A DNA stretch of 59,503 bases from Burkholderiales bacterium (lineage in GTDB: Bacteria > Pseudomonadota > Gammaproteobacteria > Burkholderiales > Burkholderiaceae_C): positions 1 to 59,503 of the forward strand of contig RXJV01000076.1 of the NCBI GenBank assembly GCA_003963075.1. Direction: 5' to 3'. The notes under the pieces were generated by a model. That model ran no database searches and had not been told where the DNA came from. It saw nothing but the letters and a program-made list of their open reading frames with translations. This document shows, piece after piece, positions 27,333-36,886 of the stretch (positions are counted from its first letter, which is position 1; each line of letters starts with the position of its first letter). The position numbers were made by a program, and so were the translations under genes.

Positions 27333-28142
27333 TCAGGGCTGATAAACCAACTCGCCGGCATGCTGGCGCCACAGCTTGCCGGCGGTGCCATCGCGAATGG
27401 CCAAATGCAGCTCGCGGTCGATCGCGCCGATCAGGCCCGCTGCCGGGCCGCCACGGCGGGTCAGCAGATGTTTGGTCGGACCGCTGGCCCAGGCCGGACG
27501 CATGGAGGCCAGATCGGCCCGTTTGCCGAGCATGTCCTGGTGGTGCTGCCAGAAGCCGGCCAGCACCTCCAGCTCCTCGAGCACATAGTCGCAGCGGCCG
27601 CGCCGCAGCTTCTCGATCAGCTTGATGTAGCTGGACACGCCGGTGTCGAGCTCGGCCGCGTCGATGCCGTAATGCGCATAGCTCGCCCCATGCATGCCGC
27701 AGCCGCGCAGCGCGCGCAGATCGTCGCGCGTGCGCGGCGACACCGGCGCATCACGGCGCGACCACACCTGCGGCGTCAGGGTGTTGTAGGCCATGGAGTA
27801 GGCATAGACGCGGGCCCGCTCGTCGTCAAGATAGGCATCGGCCACGAAGTCCACTTCGCCGGCGGCGACCATCTTCAGGCAGCGCGCCCACGGCAGGTTG
27901 CTCAGGATCTGCACCGGCCGGCCGATGCGGTCGAACACCCTCTGCAGCAGGTCCACCGTGAAACCGGCGATGCGGTCGGTGCGTTGGCCCTGGCTGTTGC
28001 GCACCCAGTAGGTCCAGGGCGGCGGTTCCGGGTCGACACAGACGCGCACCGTCTGGGCCGACGCCGATGACCCGAGCAGGGCCAGCGCCAGCAGCCCGGT
28101 GGCGCACAGTCCGCTGCTGAACCTCTGCTTAGACCGCCGCAT
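27333..28142 (-). CDS. Periplasmic solute-binding protein, family 3
   Basis: A 269-residue protein with a signal peptide (MRRSKQRFSSGLCATGLLAL and onward, to about residue 28), then an SBP_bac_3 fold: VCVDPEPPPWTYW at the start, DRIAGFTVDLLQRVFDRIG, and AAGEVDFVADAYLDDERA. It lacks adjacent ABC permease genes, so it may be a stand-alone binding or signalling protein rather than part of a transporter. The ATG at 28142 starts the signal peptide. It ends 13 bases before the convergent dsbB stop. Confidence 0.78.
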   Translation of the reverse strand: MRRSKQRFSSGLCATGLLALALLGSSASAQTVRVCVDPEPPPWTYWVRNSQGQRTDRIAGFTVDLLQRVFDRIGRPVQILSNLPWARCLKMVAAGEVDFVADAYLDDERARVYAYSMAYNTLTPQVWSRRDAPVSPRTRDDLRALRGCGMHGASYAHYGIDAAELDTGVSSYIKLIEKLRRGRCDYVLEELEVLAGFWQHHQDMLGKRADLASMRPAWASGPTKHLLTRRGGPAAGLIGAIDRELHLAIRDGTAGKLWRQHAGELVYQP

Positions 28143-28239
28143 GAAAAGCCCCTGCCAGCTCCGATGCGCGCCCCCGCGCTGTCTGCAGTCTATCGGCGCG
28201 ATCGGCCCGCCGGCCAGCCCGCCGCCTGGGATCGGGGGG

Positions 28240-30018
28240 TCAACGCCCCAGCACCACGCCCTCGCGCCGCGGGTCGGCGCCGCCGGTCCAGCCGTCACGG
28301 GTCTTCAGCAGCACCTGAAGACCGCTGGTCAGATCGGTCTGCGTGACCACATGACCGCGCGCCTGCAGCTCCGTGCGCTGATTGGCGCTCAGCGCGCCGG
28401 GTTCGACGATCAGCTGGCCGGTGTTGAAATCGCCGAAGTTCGGCAGATCCACCGCCTGCTGGGCCGGCAGGCCCCAGGCCAGCGCGCCGGTGAGCACCTT
28501 GGCGACGTAATGGATGATGACCGGCCCGCCCGGCGAACCGGCCACCATCAGCAACTGGCCGTCGCGGTCGAACACCAGCGTGGGCGCCATGCTGGAGCGC
28601 GGGCGCTTGCCGGCCTCGACACGGTTGGCCACCGGCTGGCCATCGGCGCCGACCGGCCGCAGCGAAAAATCGGTCAGCTGGTTGTTGAGCATGAAGCCAC
28701 CGGCCAGGCCGCTGCCGCCGTCGCTCATCACGCGGCTGCCGAAGGCCGATTCGACGCTGGTGGTCATCGAGACCGCACGCCCCCGTGCGTCGACCACGCT
28801 GATGTGGCTGGTGCCGTGTTCCGGCTGCTCGGCCTGTGGCGCCAGCGCCTGCTTGACCCCGGCCGGCCGGCCGGCGGTCGCGGTGGGCATGGCCTGGCTG
28901 CCGATCAGCGCGCCGCGCTGCTTCAGATAGGCCGGCGCGAGCAGGCTCTGCCAGTCCCCGCCGGGTGCGCTGACAAAGGCCGGGTCGCCGATGTACTGCG
29001 CACGGTCGGCAAAGGCGAGCTTGGCCGATTCGGCATAGGCATGCAGCCAGTCCACCGTCAGGCCCGGCGCCGCCTGGGCGGCGGGCTGGGTCTCGAGCAG
29101 GCCGAGGATCTGCATCAGCGTCAGATGGCCGGAGCTGGGCGGGCCGAATCCGCAGACGCGATAACGGCGCCAGTCGGTGCACAGCGGCGGCCGCACGAGC
29201 GGGCGGTAGCCGGCCAGGTCGGCCGCCGTCAGCAGGCCAGGTCGGGCATGGCCCTTGACCCGGCGCACGATGTCCTCGGCCACCGCGCCCTCGTAGAAGG
29301 CCTGGGGGCCGCGCTGGGCAATGCCGCGCAGCACGGCGGCGTAGGCCGGGTTCTTCAGCAGCGTGCCGACCGGCTTGGGCTGGCCGTCGGCCGCATAGAA
29401 GTAGGGCCCGGCCTGGGGGTCGGCGCGCAGGGCGGCCTCGCCGGTCAGCAACTCGTGCAGCCGCGGGCTGATCGCGAAGCCCTGCTCGGCCAGCCGGATG
29501 GCCGGCTCGAAGAGGCGCGCCCAGGCCAGCTGGCCGTGCTGACGGTGGGCCTCGGCCAGCATGGCCAGCACGCCAGGCACGCCGGTGGACAGGCCACTCT
29601 GGATGGCGTCGCGCATCGGCAGCGGCTGGCCGTCGGGCTTCAAAAACAAGGCCGGCGTGGCGGCGGCCGGCGCAGTCTCGCGGCCGTCGAAGGCCTGCAC
29701 CTGGCGGCCGTCCCAGTGCACCAGGAAGGCGCCGCCGGCGATGCCGCTGGACTGCGGCTCGACGAGGCCCAGCACCGCCTGCATGGCGATCGCCGCATCC
29801 AGCGCGGAGCCACCGGCACCAAGCATCTCGACACCCGCCGCCGCCGCCAGCGGATTGGCCGCCGTGGCAGCAAAACGTTTGGCAGGCGCCGTCAAGCTGG
29901 CCTGGCGGGCGGTGCGGGTGGTGGCGGCTTCGGGCTGGTCCACCGCCTGGGCGGCAGCGGGAAGCACAAGGGCCAGGCCCAGGGCGGCCAGCAGGGGTGC
30001 ATTCAGGTCAAGGCGCAT
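28240..30018 (-). CDS. ggt: Gamma-glutamyltranspeptidase
   Basis: Periplasmic Ntn hydrolase that hydrolyses or transfers the gamma-glutamyl group of glutathione. The 592-residue precursor has a signal peptide (MRLDLNAPLLAALGLALVLP), a large-subunit region (VEMLGAGGSALDAAIAMQAV), and the self-cleavage point before Thr in HGTSHISVVDARG (about residue 403), which becomes the catalytic Thr of the small subunit. The C terminus has FGDFNTGQLIVEPGALSA. Start codon is uncertain among three ATGs between 30018 and 30036; the last gives the cleanest signal peptide. Confidence 0.92.
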   Translation of the reverse strand: MRLDLNAPLLAALGLALVLPAAAQAVDQPEAATTRTARQASLTAPAKRFAATAANPLAAAAGVEMLGAGGSALDAAIAMQAVLGLVEPQSSGIAGGAFLVHWDGRQVQAFDGRETAPAAATPALFLKPDGQPLPMRDAIQSGLSTGVPGVLAMLAEAHRQHGQLAWARLFEPAIRLAEQGFAISPRLHELLTGEAALRADPQAGPYFYAADGQPKPVGTLLKNPAYAAVLRGIAQRGPQAFYEGAVAEDIVRRVKGHARPGLLTAADLAGYRPLVRPPLCTDWRRYRVCGFGPPSSGHLTLMQILGLLETQPAAQAAPGLTVDWLHAYAESAKLAFADRAQYIGDPAFVSAPGGDWQSLLAPAYLKQRGALIGSQAMPTATAGRPAGVKQALAPQAEQPEHGTSHISVVDARGRAVSMTTSVESAFGSRVMSDGGSGLAGGFMLNNQLTDFSLRPVGADGQPVANRVEAGKRPRSSMAPTLVFDRDGQLLMVAGSPGGPVIIHYVAKVLTGALAWGLPAQQAVDLPNFGDFNTGQLIVEPGALSANQRTELQARGHVVTQTDLTSGLQVLLKTRDGWTGGADPRREGVVLGR

Positions 30019-30058
30019 TCCCCGCATCTTAGGCAAGCGCCGGCCGTCGCACGGCGAC

Positions 30059-31438
30059 TCAGAAGTAGCCCATGTCGCGCTGGCTGTAGTTGACGATCTG
30101 CGGCATCACCGTCGGCAGGTCGGTGGCGCTGACACCCATCCACTGGGCCAGCGTGGCGCCGAGCTGGTCGACCGCGGTCGTGGGCAACAGCCGCCCTTGC
30201 CCGACGTCGTCCGGCCCATTGACCGACACCGAGGGCAGCTTGCCCCAGAACTGCCCGCCCCTGACCGCGCCGCCGAGCACGAAGTGATGGCTGCCCCAGC
30301 CGTGGTCGGAGCCGTCGCCATTGCTGGTCAGCGTGCGGCCGAAGTCGCTGGCGGTGAAGGTCGTCACCTGGTTGGCCACGCCCAGCTCCACCGTGGCCGC
30401 GTAGAAGCTGGCCAGCGCGTCGTTCACGGCCGTCAGCAGGCCGGGATGCTGGGTCACCAGGTTGTCGTGCAGGTCGAAGCCGCCGATCGACACGAAGAAG
30501 ACCTGGCGCGTGGCGCCCAGGGCCTGGCGCGCGGCGATCAGCTTGGCGACGATCAACAACTGGTTGGACAGGCTGCTGGTGGTGTCGAACACGGTCTGCA
30601 GCGCCGGCACGTTGGCGAGTGCCGTCGAGATGCTGGACTGCGCGTTGACCGAGCGGTTGACGACGGTGTTGAGGTCGGCCTCCATCCAGTGGCTGCGGTC
30701 GTTCGCCGTGATCAGCCCGCGCAGCGCGGTGGCACAGGCCTGGGAGCCGTACAGCGGCTTCAGGATGGCATTGATCGGCACCGCGCCGCTGGTCGAGACC
30801 TGGTACTGCACTGCCTGCCGCCCCGCCATGAACACCGCATTGCCCGAGGCATTGATGCAGGTGAAGGCCGAGGTGCCGTTGCCTGACAGGAACAGGTCGC
30901 CGATGCGGCCGCCCCAGCCCGTGGTGGCACCCTCGGGCGAGCTGCTCTGCCAGACCGACTGCTGGTCGTTGTGCGAGAACAGCTTGGGCGGCAGCGGCAC
31001 GTTCTGGGCCTTGAACTGGGCCAGCGTGGTGGGCTGCACCAGCGTGCCGACGTTGAGCTGTACGCCGAGCTTGCCGGCGTCCCACAGGCTCTTGAGCTTG
31101 CCGAGCTGCGGCGCCAGCGCCATCTGGCGGCCGCCGATGCCCAGGCCCAGCGCGGTGGCCGCGAGCTGGTCGCGCGGCGTGGCCAGGGCCTGGCGGATGG
31201 TGGCGTAGGCGTCGTAGCTGGGTTGGTCGAAGGGCACCAGGGTGTTGCCGTAGTCGTTGCCGCCGTACATGAACACGCAGACCAGGGCCTTGTAGTCGGT
31301 CGGCGCGGTGGCCGCGGCGGCCTCGCCCAGCGCCGCCAGGTTCAGCGCCCAGGGCGCGGCCGTGCCGGCCACGCCGAGGGCCGAGGCACGGCGCAGGAAT
31401 TCGCGGCGCTGCAGTTCGGGGATGCGGTTGATCTTCAT
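30059..31438 (-). CDS. DUF1501 protein with Tat signal
   Basis: A 459-residue protein with a twin-arginine export signal (RREFLRRASALGVAGTAAPW) near the N terminus, followed by a phosphatase/sulfatase-like DUF1501 domain: ALVCVFMYGGNDYGNTLVPF, FSHNDQQSVWQSS, GGFDLHDNLVTQHPGLL, and SDFGRTLTSNGDGSDHGWG. The Asp/His-rich motifs look like metal ligands. Family members occur beside DUF1800 genes; here DUF1800 is 10 bases upstream and the pair is a transcriptional unit. Exact activity unknown. Confidence 0.9.
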   Translation of the reverse strand: MKINRIPELQRREFLRRASALGVAGTAAPWALNLAALGEAAAATAPTDYKALVCVFMYGGNDYGNTLVPFDQPSYDAYATIRQALATPRDQLAATALGLGIGGRQMALAPQLGKLKSLWDAGKLGVQLNVGTLVQPTTLAQFKAQNVPLPPKLFSHNDQQSVWQSSSPEGATTGWGGRIGDLFLSGNGTSAFTCINASGNAVFMAGRQAVQYQVSTSGAVPINAILKPLYGSQACATALRGLITANDRSHWMEADLNTVVNRSVNAQSSISTALANVPALQTVFDTTSSLSNQLLIVAKLIAARQALGATRQVFFVSIGGFDLHDNLVTQHPGLLTAVNDALASFYAATVELGVANQVTTFTASDFGRTLTSNGDGSDHGWGSHHFVLGGAVRGGQFWGKLPSVSVNGPDDVGQGRLLPTTAVDQLGATLAQWMGVSATDLPTVMPQIVNYSQRDMGYF

Positions 31439-31448
31439 GGACGTCCCC

Positions 31449-33137
31449 TCACTTCTGGATCTGGTATTCCGGGCAGGCCATCAGCATCAGGATGCTGGCC
31501 TGCACGCGGCTGAGCTTGCCGGCATCGGTGGTCGCCGCGATCGTCGCGACCGCCGTGCTGATCACGGACTGGGTGGCGGCCGAGATGCCGCCGCCGCCGA
31601 GGCGAAGCGCGAGATTGGCCACCAGGCCCGGCGCGTCGCCGGCCAGCGCCAGCTCGGCGGTGTAGCTGGGCTTGACCTCGCCGACACCGTTGGCAATGGC
31701 GCCCTGCATGAAGTTCAGATAGCCAGCCACGGTGCTTTCGTTGCAAAGCTGGAACTCGGGGGCCGTGACGGCGCGGCTGCCCAGCTGCGAGCTCGGCGGC
31801 ACATAGCCAGGCCGGAAGAAATTGAAGACCGTCGGGCTGCGCAGCGGGCTCTGGCCGAGACGGTTGGCGGGGTTGGTCGTGTCGCCGATATTCCACAGGC
31901 CGGTGGCCGACGTGACGCCGAACGTGCGCCCCCACTGCAGGAAGCGCAGCACCGGCTCGCGCAGCTTGCCGGCACCGGCGCCGGTCGGCACCGTGCGCGC
32001 CTCGGTGTCGAGCAGGATGGCGCGCACCACGGCCTTCAGGTCGCCACGCACGCCGCTGCCGTTGTCAGCCCAGACGGCGGAGATGCGCGCCACATAGGCC
32101 GGGCTCGGGTTGCTCGTGACCAGGCGCTGGATCAGCTGCCGCCCGATGAAGGGGCCGACATTGGGGTGGGCGGCCAGCGTGTCCAGCGCGATCTTCAGCG
32201 CGCCCGGGCCATCGGCGGTGGCCGGCACATCGACATTCAGCACCTTCTTGGCGCCGGGCGAGAAGCGGGCCGGGTTGTTGACCATCGGCTTCTTCAGGAA
32301 GGCGGGGTCGGTGGCGCTCGCGCTGTCGGCGTCCCAGCCGGTCAGCACCCGGGCCAGGTCGGTGATATTGGTCTGGGTGTAGGTCTCCAGCGGTTTGCCG
32401 CCGGCATCGAGCTTGACGCTGCCATCCGCATTGAGCTGGTACAGGCCGATGGACAGCAGCTGCATCACCTCGCGGGCGTAGTTCTCGTCGGGCACGCGGC
32501 CGGTCTTGGGATCCTCCTTGAGGTTGCCCCGCATGTTCAGATAGGCGCCCATGCCGTTGGACAGCGACACGGCCTCCAGCAGGTCACGGTAGGTGCCGAA
32601 GGCGCGCTGCTCCAGCATGTCCAGGTAGGCCGCAACCGCAAAGCCCCGCCACGCGATCGGCAGGCCGTTCGTCGAGATCACGAAGATCTCGGTCAGCGCC
32701 AGCACCACGCGCTGGCGCAGGGTGTCGGGTGCGGTCAGCAGCTTGCGCCAGATGGTGTTGTCCAGCCCGCCGAAGTCGTTGCGGTGGTCGACGGTTGCGT
32801 AGCCGTTGGCCACCATCCAGTCGAAGTGGCTGTCGGTGACCGGCAGCGCGAACTGCGCGTCGAGCCAGGCCGCATAGCCATTCGCCTTGACGGTGGCGAT
32901 GTCGGCGCTGCTGGCCGCAAAGCCTGCCTGGGTCAGGAAGCGCGCTGCCTCGGCATCGGTGGGAAGCGCAGGAGGCGGTGGCGGCGGTGGGGGCGGGGCA
33001 CCGGCACTGCCGCCGCCGCCACAGGCAGTCAGCAAGGACGCTGCAGCGGCAGCCACCGCAAGGCCGGCGATCGGGTCCGGATCGGTAGGGCCGGCTGCGG
33101 CGATGGTCTCGGTATCGGGCGTTGGCGGTGCGCGCAT
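31449..33137 (-). CDS. DUF1800 lipoprotein
   Basis: A 562-residue product, likely exported and lipid-anchored: a hydrophobic stretch ends in SLLTACGGGGSAG, a lipobox with Cys39, followed by a run of prolines. The rest is the DUF1800 domain (TDAEAARFLTQAGFAASSAD, FDWMVANGYATVDHRN, PDENYAREVMQLLSIGLY, GRQLIQRLVTSNPSPAYVAR). It is the first gene of the DUF1800-DUF1501 pair. The ATG at 33137 is chosen because earlier in-frame codons do not add signal-like sequence. The N-terminal region before the hydrophobic part is unusually long for a lipoprotein signal (about 23 residues). Function not known. Confidence 0.85.
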   Translation of the reverse strand: MRAPPTPDTETIAAAGPTDPDPIAGLAVAAAAASLLTACGGGGSAGAPPPPPPPPPALPTDAEAARFLTQAGFAASSADIATVKANGYAAWLDAQFALPVTDSHFDWMVANGYATVDHRNDFGGLDNTIWRKLLTAPDTLRQRVVLALTEIFVISTNGLPIAWRGFAVAAYLDMLEQRAFGTYRDLLEAVSLSNGMGAYLNMRGNLKEDPKTGRVPDENYAREVMQLLSIGLYQLNADGSVKLDAGGKPLETYTQTNITDLARVLTGWDADSASATDPAFLKKPMVNNPARFSPGAKKVLNVDVPATADGPGALKIALDTLAAHPNVGPFIGRQLIQRLVTSNPSPAYVARISAVWADNGSGVRGDLKAVVRAILLDTEARTVPTGAGAGKLREPVLRFLQWGRTFGVTSATGLWNIGDTTNPANRLGQSPLRSPTVFNFFRPGYVPPSSQLGSRAVTAPEFQLCNESTVAGYLNFMQGAIANGVGEVKPSYTAELALAGDAPGLVANLALRLGGGGISAATQSVISTAVATIAATTDAGKLSRVQASILMLMACPEYQIQK

Positions 33138-33241
33138 GGGATCCTCGCTCTGAGCAGGCGGCATCGTCGCCCAACGCAAACGGGCCGGCTTGCGCCGACC
33201 CGTCGAAGCCCAATCTTTGGTGAGCAAATGTGAGCTTTACT

Positions 33242-33880
33242 TCACAGCAATGGCACGCCGGTCTTGCTCTGCGCGAACTCGCGGGTCACGCCTTCGGCCA
33301 GCTCCACGACGCGGATGCCCGCGGGCGTCACGTCGAACACGCCCAGGTCCGTGATGATGCGGTCCACGACGCCCACGCCGGTCAGCGGCAGCGTGCAGGC
33401 CGGGATGATCTTCAGGTCCTCGCTGCCGTCCTTCTTGCGGGCCACGTGCTCCATCAGCACGATGACGCGCTTGACGCCGGCCACCAGGTCCATCGCGCCG
33501 CCCATGCCCTTGACCATCTTGCCCGGGATCATCCAGTTGGCCAGGTCGCCCTTGCCGCTGACCTGCATCGCCCCCAGGATGCTCAGGTTGATCTTGCCGG
33601 CGCGGATCATCGCGAAGCTGTCGTGGCTGCCGAAGATGCTGGAGCCGGGCAGCGTGGTCACGGTCTGCTTGCCGGCGTTGATCAGGTCGGCGTCGACCTC
33701 GTCCTCGGTCGGGAAGGGGCCGATGCCCAGCATGCCGTTCTCGCTCTGCAGCCAGACTTCCTTGTCTGCCGGCACATGGTTGGCCACCAGCGTCGGGATG
33801 CCGATGCCGAGGTTCACATAGAAGCCGTCTTCCAGCTCCTGGGCCGCCCGCGCGGCCATCTGGTCTTGGGTCCAGGGCAT
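33242..33880 (-). CDS. scoB: 3-oxoacid CoA-transferase subunit B
   Basis: Transfers CoA between acyl donors such as succinyl-CoA and a 3-oxoacid. The 212-residue B subunit has the catalytic-Glu region [12 protein letters not shown] (Glu in SENG) and [20 protein letters not shown] near the start. Its start lies 2 bases after the stop of subunit A, so both are made together. Substrate specificity (acetoacetate versus 3-oxoadipate) cannot be told from sequence, so the symbol is provisional. Confidence 0.9.
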   Translation of the reverse strand: MPWTQDQMAARAAQELEDGFYVNLGIGIPTLVANHVPADKEVWLQSENGMLGIGPFPTEDEVDADLINAGKQTVTTLPGSSIFGSHDSFAMIRAGKINLSILGAMQVSGKGDLANWMIPGKMVKGMGGAMDLVAGVKRVIVLMEHVARKKDGSEDLKIIPACTLPLTGVGVVDRIITDLGVFDVTPAGIRVVELAEGVTREFAQSKTGVPLL

Positions 33881-33882
33881 GG

Positions 33883-34590
33883 TCAGGCCTCCTTCTTTTC
33901 AGAGAGCGTGCGCTTCTCGATGCGCTTCTCGGGGTGGGCGTTCAGCACGATGCGCTGCACATAGATGCCGGGCAGGTGCACGTCGTCCGGGTCGATCTCG
34001 CCGGTCTCGACGATCTGCTCGACCTCGACCACCGTGAGCTTGCCGGCCATCGCCGCCGCGGGGTTGAAGTTGCGGGCAGTGCGGCGGAACACCAGGTTGC
34101 CGCTCTTGTCGGCCTTGTAGGCCTTGACCAGCGCCACGTCGGGCACCAGGGCCTGCTCGAGGATGTAGGTGTGGCCGTCGAACTCGCGCGTCTCCTTGCC
34201 CTCGGCGATCAGCGTGCCCACGCCGGTGCGCACGAAGAAGGCCGGGATGCCGGCACCGCCGGCGCGCAGCTTCTCGGCCAGCGTGCCCTGCGGCGTGAAC
34301 TCCAGCTCCAGCTCGCCGGCCAGGTACTGGCGCTCGAACTCCTTGTTCTCGCCGACATAGCTCGAGATCATCTTCCTGATCTGGCGCGTCTCCAGCAGCT
34401 GGCCGAGGCCGAAGCCGTCGACGCCTGCATTGTTCGAGATCACGGTCAGGTTCCTGACACCGCTGTCGCGCAGCGCGGCGATCAGTGCCTCCGGGATGCC
34501 ACACAGACCGAAGCCGCCCACGGCCAGCAACTGCCCGTCCTTCACGACGCCGCGCAGCGCTTCCTCAGCGCTCGGGTACACCTTGTTCAT
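33883..34590 (-). CDS. scoA: 3-oxoacid CoA-transferase subunit A
   Basis: The 235-residue A subunit of the same transferase. It starts [20 protein letters not shown] and contains the CoA-binding [20 protein letters not shown] motif, and the C-terminal [20 protein letters not shown]. Lies directly upstream of subunit B. The divergent gene 81 bases away encodes a PAS-LuxR regulator that may control it. Confidence 0.92.
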   Translation of the reverse strand: MNKVYPSAEEALRGVVKDGQLLAVGGFGLCGIPEALIAALRDSGVRNLTVISNNAGVDGFGLGQLLETRQIRKMISSYVGENKEFERQYLAGELELEFTPQGTLAEKLRAGGAGIPAFFVRTGVGTLIAEGKETREFDGHTYILEQALVPDVALVKAYKADKSGNLVFRRTARNFNPAAAMAGKLTVVEVEQIVETGEIDPDDVHLPGIYVQRIVLNAHPEKRIEKRTLSEKKEA

Positions 34591-34671
34591 GCCATCGTCT
34601 CCTGGCGTTTGACAATGGGCGCAAGGGTACTATCGCCCGCCCTCAGCCGTCGATTACGCAAGATCGCCTAA

Positions 34672-35226
34672 GTGGAACCCGCCGCCCTCGACTACCGCCA
34701 TGCCTTCCAGTTCGCCCCGGTCGGGCTGGTGCTGTCGGTGCAGCGCCAGATCGTCGACTGCAACGAGCGGGTGCTGCAGATCTTCCAGACCACGCGCGAG
34801 CAGCTGCTCGGCCGCAGCTTTGCGGTGATGTACCCGAGCGCCGCCGAGTTCGAGCGCACCGGCGAGCGCATCGTCGCCAGCCTGGACGCCGAGGGCCACT
34901 ACGCGGACGACCGCGTGATGCGCCGGCTCGGGACGGCCGAGCTGTTCTGGTGCCACGTGACCGGCCGCGCACTCGACCCGACCCACCCGCATGCCCAGGG
35001 CATCTGGAGCTTCGAGGACCTGTCGGCGCGGCGCCAGATCACGGCCGACCTAACGCCCCGCGAGCGCGAGATCGCGGCGCTGCTGGTGGAGGGGCAGACC
35101 AGCAAGCTGATCGGCCGCCGGCTGGGCGTGAGCCCGCGCACGGTGGACATCTACCGCGGCCGGCTGATGAAGAAGTACGCCGCCGCCAGCACGCCCGAGC
35201 TGATCCACAAGCTGCTGAGCGCCTGA
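34672..35226 (+). CDS. PAS-LuxR type transcriptional regulator
   Basis: A 184-residue protein: a PAS sensor domain (about residues 5-115, FAPVGLVLSVQRQIVDCNER) followed by a LuxR/GerE HTH at the C terminus (LTPREREIAALLVEGQTSKL, then IGRRLGVSPRTVDIYRGRLM). No receiver domain. The start is GTG at 34672, directly after an in-frame stop; the next codons are MEPAALDYRHAF-like. It is divergent from scoAB, so a role in regulating CoA-transferase expression is likely but inferred. Ligand of the PAS domain unknown. Confidence 0.85.
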   Translation: MEPAALDYRHAFQFAPVGLVLSVQRQIVDCNERVLQIFQTTREQLLGRSFAVMYPSAAEFERTGERIVASLDAEGHYADDRVMRRLGTAELFWCHVTGRALDPTHPHAQGIWSFEDLSARRQITADLTPREREIAALLVEGQTSKLIGRRLGVSPRTVDIYRGRLMKKYAAASTPELIHKLLSA

Positions 35227-35239
35227 GCCGGCGCCGCGC

Positions 35240-36082
35240 TCAGGTGAACACGCCCTGGCGCAGCCACTTGGTCGCGACCCATTTCTCGCCCTCAAGCACC
35301 GGTGAGCCGCCGTGCAGGGTCTGGGTGGACGGGTGCGGACGGTCGTAGCTGAAGAACACCGCGTTGCCCTTGACCGGCGCCACGTCCAGGCCGATGTCCG
35401 GAAAGATGGTCGAGCCGCCGGCGCCGGGCGTATTCAGGTAGATCACCAGCGTCCCGACCCGCTGGCCGCCGCGCTTGAGGATGCCCGGCGTGCTGACATG
35501 GGCGGGGTCGAAGTAGTCGTAATGCGGCTGGTACTCGGCGCCGGGCCGGTAGCGCAGCACCTGCAGGCCCTCACCGTGGTCCAGCGGCCAGCGCAGCAGC
35601 GTCGCGATGCGCGCCTCGACGCGCCGGATCAGGTCAGATTCACCGCGCTCGAAGAACATGCCGTCGCTGGTGCGCGCGGCATTCACCTCGCTGCCCTCGG
35701 CGCCGGTGGCCACGGTCTCGGAGCGCGCCAGGCGCGTACTGGCCAGCGCGACGATGCCATCGCATTCCGCCTCGCTCAGCAGATCGGCGAACACCACCAC
35801 GCGCGGCTGGCGCAGGGCCATCACGACCTTGACCGCCCGGTCACCCGCCATCACCACCGGCGCAAAGCGGCTGAGGTCGGGCTCGGGCAGGCCGGGCGTG
35901 GCCTGCACCGCCGGCGCCGGCGTGGCGGCCTGGCCCAGCGTGCGGGCCAAGGCCTCGCGGGCGACGACCTCGTCCCAGCCGCTGCCGATCACCGCCGCCA
36001 GGATGCTGTCTGAGGCATGCCCGGCCTGGTCCTGCTCGGTGATCCACGCACAGAGTTCGGGGGTGATGACTTGCTGGCTCAT
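35240..36082 (-). CDS. 2-oxoglutarate/Fe(II) oxygenase, prolyl-4-hydroxylase-like
   Basis: A 280-residue enzyme with the double-stranded beta-helix. Iron ligands are HxD in GAEYQPHYDYFDPAHVS and a distal His in SYDRPHPSTQTLHGGSPV, with the 2-oxoglutarate-binding Lys in GEKWVATKWLRQG. The N-terminal about 80 residues (PELCAWITEQDQAGHASDSI) form a helical extension. Fits the P4Hc family; in bacteria the substrate (peptidyl proline or other) is often unknown. It starts in an ATGA overlap with the YaaA stop. Confidence 0.9.
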   Translation of the reverse strand: MSQQVITPELCAWITEQDQAGHASDSILAAVIGSGWDEVVAREALARTLGQAATPAPAVQATPGLPEPDLSRFAPVVMAGDRAVKVVMALRQPRVVVFADLLSEAECDGIVALASTRLARSETVATGAEGSEVNAARTSDGMFFERGESDLIRRVEARIATLLRWPLDHGEGLQVLRYRPGAEYQPHYDYFDPAHVSTPGILKRGGQRVGTLVIYLNTPGAGGSTIFPDIGLDVAPVKGNAVFFSYDRPHPSTQTLHGGSPVLEGEKWVATKWLRQGVFT

Positions 36083-36858
36083 GGTTGGCGGCGGAAGACG
36101 AGACGATCGGGCGCGGAGGCCTCGGGGGCGAAGCGGTAGCCATCCGAGTCAAAGGCGGTCAGGCCCTCGGGCGTTTCCAGGCGATGCTGGATCGCAAAGC
36201 GGGCCATCAGGCCGCGGGCCCGCTTGGCGAAGAAGCTGATGATCTTGTACTCGCCGTTCTTCCAGTCCTCGAACTGGCAGTCGACGACGCGCGGCTTCAG
36301 CACCTTGCGATCGGCCGCGCGGAAGTACTCCTGCGACGCCAGGTTGACGATGACCGGCGCCTTCTCGCCGCGGGCGAGCTGGTTCAGGTGCTCGGCCAGC
36401 CGGTCGCCCCAGTAGTCGTAGAGGCTGGCGCCGGCCGGCGTGGCCAGCCGCGTGCCCATCTCCAGCCGGTAGGGCTGCATGCGGTCCAGCGGGCGCAGGA
36501 TGCCGTACAGGCCCGACAGCATGCGCACATGCTGCTGGGCCCAGGCCAGGTCCTCGGTGCTCAGGGTTTTGGCATCCAGGCCGTCGTAGACATCGCCGTT
36601 GAAGGCCAGCACCGCCGGTTTGCTGTTGCGCTCGGTGAAGCGCGGACTCCAGGCGGCGTAGCGTTCGACGTTGAGTTGCGCGAGCGGCTCGGAGAGGTCC
36701 ATCAGCGCCCGCACCTGCTCGACGCTGTGGCCACGCAGCACGTCGATCAGTGCGGCCGTGTCGGCCAGGAATTGCGGGCGGGTCAGCGACGCCGCCAGTT
36801 CGGGCGGCGTCGGCGTGTCGTAGTCGAGCGACTTGGCGGGCGAGAGCAGGAACAGCAT
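36079..36858 (-). CDS. yaaA: YaaA peroxide-stress protein (DUF328)
   Basis: Lowers intracellular free iron during peroxide stress in E. coli (established for that homologue). The 259-residue product starts MLFLLSPAKSLDYDTPTPPE, the family's N-terminal signature, with RMLSGLYGILRPLDRMQPYR and VVDCQFEDWKNGEYKIISFF as further conserved stretches. The ATG at 36858 is chosen on this basis: the frame is open far upstream, but the extension only mirrors the neighbouring membrane gene in another frame. Its stop overlaps the oxygenase start in ATGA. Confidence 0.94.
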   Translation of the reverse strand: MLFLLSPAKSLDYDTPTPPELAASLTRPQFLADTAALIDVLRGHSVEQVRALMDLSEPLAQLNVERYAAWSPRFTERNSKPAVLAFNGDVYDGLDAKTLSTEDLAWAQQHVRMLSGLYGILRPLDRMQPYRLEMGTRLATPAGASLYDYWGDRLAEHLNQLARGEKAPVIVNLASQEYFRAADRKVLKPRVVDCQFEDWKNGEYKIISFFAKRARGLMARFAIQHRLETPEGLTAFDSDGYRFAPEASAPDRLVFRRQP

Positions 36859-36886
36859 GGGCGCGGATTTTGGCCCAGGCCCGGCC

